Origin: Gordonia rubripertincta
GTDB taxonomy: Bacteria; Actinomycetota; Actinomycetes; Mycobacteriales; Mycobacteriaceae
Direction of reading: 5' to 3'
Length of the DNA stretch: 64,000 nucleotides
Assembly: GCF_038024875.1 (NCBI RefSeq)
Contig: NZ_CP136136.1
Span: forward strand, 1,364,001 to 1,428,000
Shown: in pieces, positions 54,655 through 63,087 of the stretch
Position numbering within the stretch: position 1 is the stretch's first letter
Layout: the number at the start of each line of letters is the position of its first letter
The notes under the pieces: generated by a model
Databases searched by the model: none
What the model was told of the DNA's origin: nothing
The model's input: the letters and a program-made list of their open reading frames with translations, nothing else
Translations under genes and position numbers: made by a program

Positions 54655-55314
54655 TCACCCGGCCGCAGGCGGCGTCAGGACCGTGTCGATCATGTAGACC
54701 TGCGCGTTGGCGGTCGCGACGCCACCACAGACCACGCTCGAGTCGTTGACCTTGAGCATATCCGGCGATCCGGTCACGGTCACGGTCTGACCCTCGAGGG
54801 TCTTGTGCTCACCGACGATCTTGTCCGGCGTGGCCTGGCCCGAAACAACGTGGTAGGTAAGGATCTTGGTCAACAGTTCCGAGTCGGTCTTGAGCTGTTC
54901 GACGGTTTCGGCCGGCAGCTTGGCGAAGGCCGCGTCGGTGGGTGCAAAGACGGTGTACTCACCGTTGTTGAGCGTGTCGACCAGGTTCACATCCGGATTC
55001 AGCTGCCCGGAAAGGGCCTGCGTCAGCGTCTTCAGTTCGGGGTTGTTCGATGCCGCGGTGGCGACCGGATCCATGGCCATCCCGGAAACCGAGCCCGCGC
55101 CAGAGGGATTCGCCGATGCGTAGTCCGCACAACCGGGGCCGACCGGCCCGCTCGCGGCGTCGGCGGACTCGCTGTTCATCGACGACATGGCGGTGGTAGT
55201 GGAAGTGCTGCTGCCCGAATCGGAGTCGTCGCTGGAACATCCGGCGATGACGCCGACGGTCAACACCAGCCCGGACGCCGCGACCACGAGGCGCTGAATT
55301 CGTTTGATGGCCAT
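54655..55314 (-). CDS. Fasciclin-domain lipoprotein (MPT83-like), copy 2
   Basis: 219 residues from ATG 55314. Same plan as copy 1: lipobox VIAGCSSDD, a short Ser/Thr/Met spacer, one FAS1 domain (NNPELKTLTQALSGQLNPDV, YTVFAPTDAAFAKLPAETVEQL, LTYHVVSGQATPDK, ANAQVYMIDTVLTPP), and cysteines in GPGCADY and VCGGV. Each copy has its own upstream space and its own hairpin, so they may be regulated separately. Divergent from the molybdoenzyme gene; in mycobacteria fasciclin and molybdopterin oxidoreductase genes can also be neighbours (from memory). Confidence 0.92.
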   Translation of the reverse strand: MAIKRIQRLVVAASGLVLTVGVIAGCSSDDSDSGSSTSTTTAMSSMNSESADAASGPVGPGCADYASANPSGAGSVSGMAMDPVATAASNNPELKTLTQALSGQLNPDVNLVDTLNNGEYTVFAPTDAAFAKLPAETVEQLKTDSELLTKILTYHVVSGQATPDKIVGEHKTLEGQTVTVTGSPDMLKVNDSSVVCGGVATANAQVYMIDTVLTPPAAG

Positions 55315-55466
55315 GGCCCATCCAATCTAGTAGGTCGTGGTCCGACCATCCGGCCGAACTCATGACGTCATTCGCGGCTCGAGTGGTCGCGGATGGGTCC
55401 GATTCCGGATCAATCCAATCCGGGCGCTGTCGACGCGCGAACTCCCCTCGACAGAAACGGAGTTCA

Positions 55467-57011
55467 ATGGTGCGAGTCTTTCAAGAGTCGTCGGTGCGGG
55501 CAGCGGTGTCCGGTGTCGTCGCGGTGGCAAGCGGCCTGGCGGTCGGCGAACTCGTCGCGGTCGGTATCGCGCAGTTCGCGTCCCCGTATCGCGCGGTCGC
55601 GGCGTTCCTCGTCGACCATGCGCCGGCCTTCGCCCGCGAGTTCGCGATAGACCGCTTCGGAACCGCGGACAAGCCTGCGCTGCTGGCAGGTATGGCGCTG
55701 GTGATCCTGTTGATCGCCGTGACTGCGGGAGTGTTGCAGGTCAAGCGCCCTCCCGCCGGGGTTCTGATCGTCGTGGCCTTCGCGGCCGTCGGTGTGATTG
55801 CGGCGTTGGCCCGCCCGACGATGGAGGCGTCCTACGTCGTTCCGCCGGTTGTCGCGGGGCTGGTGGCCGCCGGTGTGCTGGTAGTGCTGGGGCGCGGGAG
55901 TGCCGTCGGAGACGAGTCCGAAGAGGAAGCGTCCCGCTCAGGGGGGTGGTCCCGCCGCCAGTTCGTCGGTGCCGTCGGGGTCGTCGTCGTGACAGGTGCG
56001 GTGTGCGCCGGCCTGGCCCGCCGCGCCGCGGACACCGGTGGCGCTCTCGCCGAACGCATGGGGCTTCGGTTGCCGCGCACGACCTCTGCGAGCAGGCCGG
56101 TCCCGACGGGTACCGAGTTGCGGATCGACGGTGCGACACCGTTCATCACCGGCAATCGAGAGTTCTACCGGATCGACACCGCGCTCCAGGTCCCGCAGCT
56201 GACCACGAGAGACTGGCGGTTGCGGATCCACGGGATGGTGGACCGCGAGATGACGCTGCGGTGGGACGACCTGCAGTCGATGCCCGCGATCGAGCGGATC
56301 ATCACGCTCTCGTGCGTGTCCAACGAGGTGGGTGGCGACCTCGCCGGGAATGCACGCTGGCTCGGTTACTCGATGCGCGACATCCTCGCCGAGGTCGGGG
56401 TACACGCCGACGCAGACATGTTGCTGGCCACCAGCGTCGACGGATGGACGTCGGGAAGCCCGCTCGAGGCGATCCGGGACGGCCGCGACGCGCTGCTCGC
56501 CGTCGGTATGAACGGCGAACCGCTACCCCTCGAGCACGGATACCCCGTGCGGCAGTTGATCCCCGGTCTCTACGGTTACGTGTCGGCGTGCAAGTGGGTC
56601 GTCGACTGGGAGATCACCCGGTTCGATCGAGCGGAGGCCTACTGGACCCAGCGGGGCTGGGGCGAACGAGGGCCGATCAAGACGGCGTCGCGGATCGATC
56701 GGCCCGCACCGCTGTCGACGACGTCCGCGGGACCGGTGGTCGTCGCGGGCACCGCGTGGGCTCAGCATCGGGGTATCGGTTCGGTGGAGGTCCGCGTCGA
56801 CGACGGACCGTGGAACCAGGCCGACCTCGCCACCGAGTACTCAACCGACACCTGGCGGCAGTGGACATGGACCTGGGACGCCACGCCCGGCCGACACACG
56901 CTGTACTGCCGCGCGACCGACGCCACCGGCGCGACGCAACCGGAGGAGCGGGTGCCGCCCATTCCGGAGGGTGCCACCGGTTGGCACAGTCGCGTGGTGA
57001 CCATCGAGTGA
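55467..57011 (+). CDS. Membrane-anchored SuoX/YedY-family molybdopterin oxidoreductase
   Basis: 514 residues from ATG 55467 (ACGGAG upstream). Four to five hydrophobic helices (about 8-30, 70-90, 97-112, 118-138, 170-190) precede the catalytic part; the last begins with SRRQFVG, a Tat-like twin-arginine, so the enzyme domain is probably outside the membrane. The molybdenum-cofactor domain (about 225-420) contains IERIITLSCVSNEVGGDLAGNARW, where the Cys is the Mo ligand, and VRQLIPGLYGYVSACKWV; a C-terminal Mo-co dimerisation domain (about 425-512: VVVAGTAWAQHRGIGSVEVRVDDGPW) completes it. Substrate not known, sulfite- or sulfoxide-type chemistry is usual. Confidence 0.9.
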   Translation: MVRVFQESSVRAAVSGVVAVASGLAVGELVAVGIAQFASPYRAVAAFLVDHAPAFAREFAIDRFGTADKPALLAGMALVILLIAVTAGVLQVKRPPAGVLIVVAFAAVGVIAALARPTMEASYVVPPVVAGLVAAGVLVVLGRGSAVGDESEEEASRSGGWSRRQFVGAVGVVVVTGAVCAGLARRAADTGGALAERMGLRLPRTTSASRPVPTGTELRIDGATPFITGNREFYRIDTALQVPQLTTRDWRLRIHGMVDREMTLRWDDLQSMPAIERIITLSCVSNEVGGDLAGNARWLGYSMRDILAEVGVHADADMLLATSVDGWTSGSPLEAIRDGRDALLAVGMNGEPLPLEHGYPVRQLIPGLYGYVSACKWVVDWEITRFDRAEAYWTQRGWGERGPIKTASRIDRPAPLSTTSAGPVVVAGTAWAQHRGIGSVEVRVDDGPWNQADLATEYSTDTWRQWTWTWDATPGRHTLYCRATDATGATQPEERVPPIPEGATGWHSRVVTIE

Positions 57012-57012
57012 G

Positions 57013-57582
57013 TTACTGCATCCATTCCGCGTCGGCCCAGTCCTGACCTTCGGAGATGGCGCCCATGGTGGTCTGGCCGTCGAGTGCCTCGCGGATGATG
57101 TCGGCGTGGCCGCAGTGGTGGGAGGTCTCGCGGAGCAGATGCAGGAGCATCGTGCGGATCGTCGACCACTCGCGTTCGGGCGCCCACGGCGCGGTGGGCT
57201 GGGGGATGAGTTCGTCCAGGCTTTCCGCGTCGGCGATGACGCGGTCGAGCGCTGCCGCGTTGCGGTCGTAGGCCTCGAGCCAGCCGGCAAGGGTCTCGCC
57301 CTCGGTCAGCTCGTATTCCGTTGTCGCCCGGCTCATGTCGAATTCGGCGTGCTCGTCTCGCTCGGTGATGACCTTTGCGGCGTTCTCCTCCCCGTTGGCG
57401 AGGTGCTTGATGAGGGCGCCGATCGTCAGCGTGCTCACGGTGGTCTGCTTGCGGGCCTGCTCGTCGGAGAGGTTGCGGGCGGTGACCTTGAGCATGTTGC
57501 GCTGGTCCTGCAGAAGGGTGAGGAGTTCATGCTTCTCGCCGGTGACGTCGACGCTGAGTTCGGGGGTGGTGTAGGTGCTCAC
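57013..57582 (-). CDS. DinB-family (DUF664) protein
   Basis: 189 residues from GTG 57582, with CGGAG 6-7 bp upstream; an ATG at 57612 is in frame but has no ribosome site. A four-helix bundle pattern: EKHELLTLLQDQRNMLKVTARNL, TIGALIKHLANGEENAAKVI (first His), WLEAYDRNAAALDRVIADA, IRTMLLHLLRETSHHCGHADIIREALDG (HHCGH metal site). Members include mycothiol-dependent S-transferases/maleylpyruvate isomerases, so a thiol-transfer role is possible. Its stop is 1 bp from the convergent molybdoenzyme stop. Confidence 0.88.
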   Translation of the reverse strand: MSTYTTPELSVDVTGEKHELLTLLQDQRNMLKVTARNLSDEQARKQTTVSTLTIGALIKHLANGEENAAKVITERDEHAEFDMSRATTEYELTEGETLAGWLEAYDRNAAALDRVIADAESLDELIPQPTAPWAPEREWSTIRTMLLHLLRETSHHCGHADIIREALDGQTTMGAISEGQDWADAEWMQ

Positions 57583-57728
57583 GGTGTTCTCCGGTTCGTC
57601 GTTGATGATCATTCGTGCTGGTGAAAATCACGTTACGAACCATTGCGGACAGCTTCGGTCCTCGTTGCACAGGGATATGGCGGCTATATCGGTTGAGCCG
57701 GCGGCGACCGTGCCCGACGATGGGCGCC

Positions 57729-58340
57729 ATGACATCTCCGCTCGACGCGCTCACCCGGAAGCCCGCCCGTGCCACCGACCGCGCCGCACTCGACGAACTC
57801 CTCGACGAGGCGAAGGTCGGCACGCTGAGCACGGTCGTCGACGGACTGCCGTGGTCGGTACCGATGCTCTTCGCCCGCGACGGCGATGCAATCCTGCTGC
57901 ACGGATCGACCGGCGCCGGGGCGCTGCGGCATGTCGCGGCCGGTGCGCCCGTCACGTTCACCGTGTTCGTGATGGACGGGCTCGTCATCGCCGACACCCT
58001 CTTCGACCACTCCGCCAACTACCGGTCGGCGGTGGTGCGGGGTGCCCTCGAGCCGGTCGACGACGCGAAGTCGGCGCTGGAGGTGTTGTCGGACAAGCTC
58101 ATTCCGGGTCGCGTCACCGAGGTGCGGGAGACCACACACAGAGAACTGGCGGCGACTGTGGCCTTACGGCTGCCGATCGTCGACGGCCAGTGGATTGCGA
58201 AGGCACGGACGGGCGGACCGGGCAGTGAGTCTGCGGACTGGACCGGTGTCGTACCGATGAGAACGGTCTACGACGAGCCGATCACGTATTCCGGTGAGAC
58301 CGTGCCGGATTCGGTGCAGGCCATGGTCAACGGAACGTAG
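57729..58340 (+). CDS. Pyridoxamine 5'-phosphate oxidase-like flavin-binding protein
   Basis: 203 residues from ATG 57729. RAALDELLDEAKVGTLSTVVDGLPWSVPMLFARDGDAILLHGSTGAGALRHV, VTFTVFVMDGLVIADTLFDHSANYRSAVVRG and IPGRVTEVRETTHRELAAT are typical of the PNPOx-like 'Pyridox_oxase_2' split-barrel group (NimA-like). Binds FMN or F420/heme; reaction unknown. Divergent from DinB. Confidence 0.85.
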   Translation: MTSPLDALTRKPARATDRAALDELLDEAKVGTLSTVVDGLPWSVPMLFARDGDAILLHGSTGAGALRHVAAGAPVTFTVFVMDGLVIADTLFDHSANYRSAVVRGALEPVDDAKSALEVLSDKLIPGRVTEVRETTHRELAATVALRLPIVDGQWIAKARTGGPGSESADWTGVVPMRTVYDEPITYSGETVPDSVQAMVNGT

Positions 58341-58511
58341 GGGCCGGCCGAGGGGTCATCGGGGGGCGAATGACCCGTCGGCCGAAGGTTCGCGGCATTG
58401 CGAACCGAGATCGAGGTCACCGGGCCGACCGGATTGCGGTAGCCGGCCGCGGTGCTCGATGGTGACGCGGCCCAGCGGAAGGGGGGCACCCGCTGGGTCG
58501 CGCGCGTGGAA

Positions 58512-58542
58512 GACCGCGTCCCGGGATCGCCGGGACGCGGTC
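58512..58542. terminator. Hairpin after the acyl-CoA synthetase gene
   Basis: GACCGCGTCCC (58512-58522) and GGGACGCGGTC (58532-58542), perfect 11-bp arms with a 9-base loop, 4 bp beyond the minus-strand stop; it can also serve the convergent PNPOx gene. Confidence 0.75.
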
Positions 58543-58546
58543 GGCT

Positions 58547-60121
58547 CTATCCCTTGCGCAGCAGGAAGCGCTGGATCTTGCCGCTGGGGGTCTTCGGGAG
58601 GGCGTCGACGAAGTGCACGGTGCGCGGGTACGCGTGCGCCGCGAACTCGGTCTTCACCAGCTGTTGCAGCTCCTTCTCGAGGGCCTCGGTCCCCTCGATG
58701 CCGGGAGCGAGGACGACGAACGCCTCGATGACCTCACCGCGCAGTTCGTCGGGGCGCCCGACCACCGCGACGTCGACCACCGACGGGTGCGTGATCAGCA
58801 CGCTCTCCACGTCGAACGGTCCGATGCGGTAGCCGGCCATGATGATCACATCGTCGTCGCGAGCCGAGAAGAAGTAGCGACCTTCCTCGTCGGCGCGGCC
58901 GGTGTCGCCGGTGAGGTACCAGCGACCGTCCTCGGTGAACCGGGCGGCGGTCTTCTCCGGGGCGTCGAGGTATCCGCTGAACCACATGAGCGGGCTGGCG
59001 GGCACGTCGATCGCGATCTGCCCGTCGACGATTCCGGCGGCGAAACCGGGCATCGGCTTGCCCATCGAGCCGGGGACGAGCGCCTCATGGACGTCGGCGT
59101 GCCAGTGGTTGTTGATGAACATGCCGTGCTCGGTCTGGCCGTAGTGGTCACGGACCTCGGTGCCGAGTGCCTGCTGGGCCCAGCCGATGACGTCGGGCGT
59201 CAGGGGCTCGCCGGCCGACGAGGCGCGTCGCAGCGAGAAACCGGTGATCCGCGGGTCCTTGCTCAGGGTGCGGTAGACGGTCGGCGCCGCGGCGAAGTTG
59301 GTGACGCCGAGGCCGCCGAGGATCTGTGCGGTGAGCTCGGGGCTGAAGCCGGCGTGGAGCAGCAGGTTGCGGTGTCCGGTCGCGAGTGGGCCGAGGATGC
59401 CGTAGTACAGGCCGTAGGCCCAGCCCGGGTCGGCGGCATTCCAGAAGACGTCGTCGTCGCGGACGTCGAGGCCGTAGTGCATGTAGGCGACGAACGAGGC
59501 GAGTGCCTTGACCGGCACCGGGACACCCTTGGGCGCACCGGTGGTACCGCTGGTGAAGAGCAGGATCAGGGCGCCGTCGCCGCCCACGGCCACGGACTCG
59601 GCGATCGGCTCGCTGGAGCTGATCAGACCCTCGAACTGCTCGCCGGCGACGATCGTCTCGACACCGTCGATGCCTTCGAGCTTCGACGCCTGGCTGGGCT
59701 CGGTGATGACGACTTTCGCCTTGCCGGACGTCAGGCGCATCTCGATGGCCGGGGTGGCGAAGGCGGTGAACAGCGGGATGTAGACGGCGCCGAGGCGGGC
59801 GATGGCCAGCAGCGACACGACGAGTTCTTCGCGCTTGCCCATGAGCACGCCGACGGTGTCCCCGCGGCCGACGCCGAGGTCGGCGAGCGCCGATGCGAAG
59901 CGCTTGGAGCGCTCGGCGAGGTCGCCGTAGGTCACGTCGGTGGTGATCGGGGCGGGGGCCGAATCGTCGTCCGCGGAGGCCTCGACCTCGATCACGGTGA
60001 ACGCCACCGCGTCGGGATCGTGGTCGTCGACGAGGAGTGCTGCCGCATTGGCGTCGGGCGCCCCGTAGATTGCCAACCAGCGGTCGACCATGTGGGTGGG
60101 GGTCATGGTGGCCTGTGTCAT
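58547..60121 (-). CDS. AMP-binding acyl-CoA synthetase
   Basis: 524 residues from ATG 60121 (GCGAGG 7 bp upstream). The P-loop-like LLFTSGTTGAPKGVPVP, adenylate motif HYGQTEHGM, WYLTGDTGRADEEGRYFFSARDDDVI and the C-terminal PKTPSGKIQRFLLRKG (acetylation/catalytic Lys) define the ANL family, acetyl/propionyl-to-medium-chain type. It activates a carboxylate with ATP to acyl-CoA. The preceding 95-bp divergent region is shared with a GAF-LuxR regulator that probably controls it. Confidence 0.92.
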   Translation of the reverse strand: MTQATMTPTHMVDRWLAIYGAPDANAAALLVDDHDPDAVAFTVIEVEASADDDSAPAPITTDVTYGDLAERSKRFASALADLGVGRGDTVGVLMGKREELVVSLLAIARLGAVYIPLFTAFATPAIEMRLTSGKAKVVITEPSQASKLEGIDGVETIVAGEQFEGLISSSEPIAESVAVGGDGALILLFTSGTTGAPKGVPVPVKALASFVAYMHYGLDVRDDDVFWNAADPGWAYGLYYGILGPLATGHRNLLLHAGFSPELTAQILGGLGVTNFAAAPTVYRTLSKDPRITGFSLRRASSAGEPLTPDVIGWAQQALGTEVRDHYGQTEHGMFINNHWHADVHEALVPGSMGKPMPGFAAGIVDGQIAIDVPASPLMWFSGYLDAPEKTAARFTEDGRWYLTGDTGRADEEGRYFFSARDDDVIIMAGYRIGPFDVESVLITHPSVVDVAVVGRPDELRGEVIEAFVVLAPGIEGTEALEKELQQLVKTEFAAHAYPRTVHFVDALPKTPSGKIQRFLLRKG

Positions 60122-60136
60122 CGTGAACCTCGCTCT

Positions 60137-60156
60137 TGACTGAGTAAGCTGAGTCA
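60137..60156. promoter_or_regulatory. Possible operator between acyl-CoA synthetase and GAF-LuxR genes
   Basis: TGACT-N10-AGTCA (60137-60156), with the direct repeat CTGAGT inside it, in the divergent region. Suitable for a dimeric LuxR-type regulator; purely positional evidence. Confidence 0.3.
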
Positions 60157-60216
60157 CAGTGTGATGCGCTGTATGTAGTCCCTGCCACCCTCCGAAGAGG
60201 GGGATAGAGAGGTGAG

Positions 60217-61020
60217 ATGCCCGAGCCGTTGAGCGGGATCGTCACCGACGCGTTGCGACGGGTGCGCAAATCGAGCGGAGTGCCCTTGGCCTTCGCCGGC
60301 GTCGTGAACAATTCGACCAGTCTGCGCCTCCAACATTTCGCCGGTAACCACGTAGGTGCGCTGGCCGGACTCTCGGTCGACGTGGGGCACGGGCTGGGCG
60401 GCAAGGTGGTCTCGCTGAACCGGCCGATGGTGGTCGAGGACTATCTGCGGACCCCGCACATCACCCACCGCTACAACACGCTCATCGAACGCGAGGGACT
60501 CCGCGCGATGATGGCCGCGCCGATCATCGTCAACCGCACGCCGGTCGCGGTGATCTACGGTGCGTTGCACACCCCCGATCCGATCGGTGGCCGCATGCTC
60601 GACGTCCTGGCCGCCGAGGCGCGCGCCGTCGAGCAGGAGATCGTGGCCTCGCGGGCCCGGCTCGAGCACGGTGCACAGAACGAGGACGAGCTGCGCGACC
60701 GGCTGACCGCCGCCTACACGCGACTGCGGTCGCTGGCCGACACCGTCGACGACGCCCGGCTCGCCGAACAACTCGCCGCCGTCACCGATTTCCTGCTCGC
60801 CGAGGCCGCCGCCGACTCGGTCGCGGTCGAGCTGACCGGACGCGAACAGGACGTGCTGTCTCTCGCCGCGCTCGGCTACTCGAACGCGCGGATCGCCGAG
60901 GCCCTCGGCCTGACCGTGCACACGGTCAAGAGCTACATGAAGGACGCGATGCGCAAGCTCGACGCGTCGTCGCGGCTCGAGGCCGTCGTCGCCGCCCGGC
61001 GCGCCGGCCTGTTGCCCTGA
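60217..61020 (+). CDS. GAF-domain LuxR-type transcriptional regulator
   Basis: 267 residues from ATG 60217 (AGAGGTGAG upstream). A GAF domain covers about 15-145 (GLGGKVVSLNRPMVVEDYL, GLRAMMAAPIIVNRTPVAVIYG), a coiled region about 150-195, and a C-terminal LuxR HTH (ELTGREQDVLSLAALGYSNARIAEALGLTVHTVKSYMKDAMRKLDASSRLEAVVAAR). Similar one-component regulators sit beside acyl-CoA synthetase genes in Mycobacteriales and probably sense a small ligand through the GAF domain. Divergent pair with the synthetase. Confidence 0.88.
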   Translation: MPEPLSGIVTDALRRVRKSSGVPLAFAGVVNNSTSLRLQHFAGNHVGALAGLSVDVGHGLGGKVVSLNRPMVVEDYLRTPHITHRYNTLIEREGLRAMMAAPIIVNRTPVAVIYGALHTPDPIGGRMLDVLAAEARAVEQEIVASRARLEHGAQNEDELRDRLTAAYTRLRSLADTVDDARLAEQLAAVTDFLLAEAAADSVAVELTGREQDVLSLAALGYSNARIAEALGLTVHTVKSYMKDAMRKLDASSRLEAVVAARRAGLLP

Positions 61021-61030
61021 CCGCCGCGAC

Positions 61031-61150
61031 TCACACCGACGTCGACGAGCTCAGCAGGTTCTCGATGATCTGACAGGCGCGCTCGATGCCGTTCTCGCCG
61101 ATGATCTTCGTGGAGAGCGCGGTGGCGCGGTGCTGATGATTCCGGAATGG
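61031..61150 (-). pseudogene. C-terminal remnant of a glycosyltransferase
   Basis: About 40 codons read RNHQHRATALSTKIIGENG, IERACQIIENLLSSSTSV and TGA at 61031, like the C-terminal helix of GT28/UDP-glycosyltransferases (ENG-x-RACxxIE). The frame is cut exactly where the 70-bp palindrome starts (61152), with no upstream gene body. Confidence 0.5.
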
Positions 61151-61151
61151 G

Positions 61152-61221
61152 ACCGGCGAACCTCAACTCGACTCCTAGACTTCGATCGAAGTCTGTCAGT
61201 CGAGTTGAGGTTCGCCGGTCG
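61152..61221. repeat. 70-bp near-perfect palindrome
   Basis: Outer arms 61152-61174 and 61199-61221 (GACCGGCGAACCTCAACTCG... and its complement) are perfect over 23 bp; the centre AGACTTCGATCGAAGTCT (61178-61195) is itself a perfect palindrome. Only the 3-base spacers CCT and GTC fail to pair. No other copy is seen in the window. Confidence 0.95.
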
Positions 61222-61468
61222 CCATCGCACATACGCTGCATTTTCTCTACGGATCGCCGTGGCGGAGGTCACGATCGAGAGCTCGGAATAGATCCGCGGG
61301 CCCCGCAGTTGAAGACCTCGACGGTGACGGATTCAAGCCCCGGGCCTCAACCCTTTGCCGCTTCGAGCGGCCACTCGCCGAGAGGCGCTTTGACCGGCAT
61401 CGTCCATCAACACGCCGAAGCCGCCGACCCTTCTGGGCCGGCGGCTTCGGTGCTGTCTGGGCTGAGGG
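61222..61468. other. Gene-free stretch with a terminator hairpin
   Basis: No convincing gene. CCGAAGCCGCCG (61415-61426) and CGGCGGCTTCGG (61439-61450) form a 12-bp hairpin 18 bp beyond the stop of the minus-strand Rho-N gene, probably its terminator. The remainder may hold debris from the same event that left the glycosyltransferase fragment. Confidence 0.6.
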
Positions 61469-61744
61469 TCAGTGATTGCGCAGCTTCTTGACCAGCTCGT
61501 CCTTCTTCAGGTCGGAATACCCGCTGATGTCGAGTTCCTTCGCGCGCTCCTTGAGCTCGTCTACGGTCCAGTCCTCGTAGGACCCGGACTTGCCGCCGCT
61601 GCGGCCCACATCCGACCGGGAGCTGTTGGCCGCGGCGTTGGCGATCCGCGCGGACTTCTCTTTCGAGTTGCCCTCGTCGCGCAGCTTCTCGTAGAGCTCG
61701 TCGTCCTTGACCGACGGTCCCGGGTCGCGCTTCTTCTCCGCCAT
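61469..61744 (-). CDS. Small Rho-N/SAP-like domain protein
   Basis: 91 residues from ATG 61744 (AAGGAGG 6 bp upstream). The N-terminal half is a basic, Ser/Asn-rich segment (MAEKKRDPGPSVKDDELYEKLRDEG, SKEKSARIANAAANSSR) as in DUF7218-type proteins, and the C-terminal half DWTVDELKERAKELDISGYSDLKKDELVKKLRNH is a Rho termination factor N-terminal-like helix pair that can bind nucleic acid. Probably a small nucleoid- or stress-associated protein. No operon partner. Confidence 0.85.
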   Translation of the reverse strand: MAEKKRDPGPSVKDDELYEKLRDEGNSKEKSARIANAAANSSRSDVGRSGGKSGSYEDWTVDELKERAKELDISGYSDLKKDELVKKLRNH

Positions 61745-61998
61745 GGACTGCCTCCTTGTCGTCGACGCGAACGGTTCTCCCACGAGGCGTGCCCGATCGC
61801 GGGTACAACCAAACCTGGGCCGGGTAGCGCACACCCGCGACTACCTACAGTGAACGGTGTTGACCAAGAGTGGACGACCATGGCGGGTACGGATAAGGTT
61901 GTGACGATGTGTCCGGTACGGGTGGATCCTGTCGCCACGGCTGGGAACACAGACGAGCACGAACGCTGACAACCCAGTTTCGGAAGGAACCAGAACGC

Positions 61999-63087
61999 AT
62001 GTCTCAGACAGTCAAGGGAGTCATCTCGCGCAGCAAGAAGTCGCCGACGGAGGTCGTCGACATCGTGATCCCGGATCCGGGTGCGCGTGATGTCGTCGTG
62101 GCGATCAAGGCCTGCGGTGTCTGCCACACCGACCTCGCCTACCGCGAGGGCGGCATCAACGACGAGTACCCCTTCCTGCTGGGCCACGAGGCGGCCGGCG
62201 TCGTCGAGTCGGTCGGTTCGGATGTCACCCACGTCGAGGTCGGCGATTTCGTCGTCCTGAACTGGCGCGCCGTCTGCGGTGAGTGCCGCGCGTGTAAGCG
62301 TGGTCGTCCGTGGTACTGCTTCGACACCTTCAACGCCAGCGTCCCGATGACCCTCACCGACGGCACCGAACTGACCCCGGCCCTCGGTATCGGCGCCTTC
62401 GCGGAGAAGACCCTCATCCACGAATTGCAGTGCACCAAGGTCAATCCCGAGACCGACCCGGCCGTCGCCGGCCTGCTCGGCTGCGGAGTCATGGCCGGCA
62501 TCGGTGCCGCCATGAACACCGGCAACGTCGGCCGCGGCGACTCGGTCGCCGTGATCGGTTGCGGCGGCGTGGGTGACGCCGCGATCGCCGGCGCCAAGCT
62601 GGCCGGCGCGACCAAGATCATCGCCATCGACCGCGACCCGGGCAAGCTCGAGTGGGCCAAGGAACTCGGCGCGACCCACACCATCGACGGCACGAAGGTC
62701 GACGACGTGGTCACCGCGGTCCAGGACCTCACCGACGGCAACGGCGCCGACGTCGTCATCGACGCGGTCGGCCGCCCGGAGACCTACAAGCAGGCCTTCT
62801 ATGCACGAGATCTCGCCGGCGTCGTCGTCCTGGTCGGTGTGCCGACGCCGGAGATGACCCTGGAGATGCCGCTCGTCGACTTCTTCTCTCGTGGTGGCGC
62901 TCTGAAGTCCTCGTGGTATGGCGACTGCCTGCCCGAGCGCGACTTCCCGATGCTGATCGACCTGTACGAGCAGGGCCGTCTGCCGCTCGACAAGTTCGTC
63001 ACCGAACGCATCGGCATCGACGACGTCGAGGCCGCGTTCTCGGCGATGGAGGCCGGCAAGGTCCTGCGTTCGGTGGTGGAACTCTGA
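61999..63087 (+). CDS. mscR: S-(hydroxymethyl)mycothiol dehydrogenase
   Basis: 362 residues from ATG 61999 (GGAAGGAACC upstream). Zinc alcohol dehydrogenase: catalytic Zn ligands Cys42 (CGVCHTD) and His63/Glu64 (GHEAAG), structural Zn lobe CGECRACKRGRPWYC, NAD site VIGCGGVGDAAIAGA. The sequence GVISRSKKSPTEVVDIVIPDPG and FFSRGGALKSSWYGDCLPERDFP are characteristic of mycothiol-dependent formaldehyde dehydrogenase/nitrosomycothiol reductase. It oxidises S-hydroxymethyl-mycothiol or reduces S-nitrosomycothiol. Overlaps the MBL gene by 1 bp (TGATG). The 164 bp... upstream region after 61744 shows no clear promoter. Confidence 0.93.
   Translation: MSQTVKGVISRSKKSPTEVVDIVIPDPGARDVVVAIKACGVCHTDLAYREGGINDEYPFLLGHEAAGVVESVGSDVTHVEVGDFVVLNWRAVCGECRACKRGRPWYCFDTFNASVPMTLTDGTELTPALGIGAFAEKTLIHELQCTKVNPETDPAVAGLLGCGVMAGIGAAMNTGNVGRGDSVAVIGCGGVGDAAIAGAKLAGATKIIAIDRDPGKLEWAKELGATHTIDGTKVDDVVTAVQDLTDGNGADVVIDAVGRPETYKQAFYARDLAGVVVLVGVPTPEMTLEMPLVDFFSRGGALKSSWYGDCLPERDFPMLIDLYEQGRLPLDKFVTERIGIDDVEAAFSAMEAGKVLRSVVEL

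Noticed and set aside
61290..61350. tRNA-like TTCAAGCCCC motif
   Set aside because: No matching acceptor or anticodon stems can be drawn around it.
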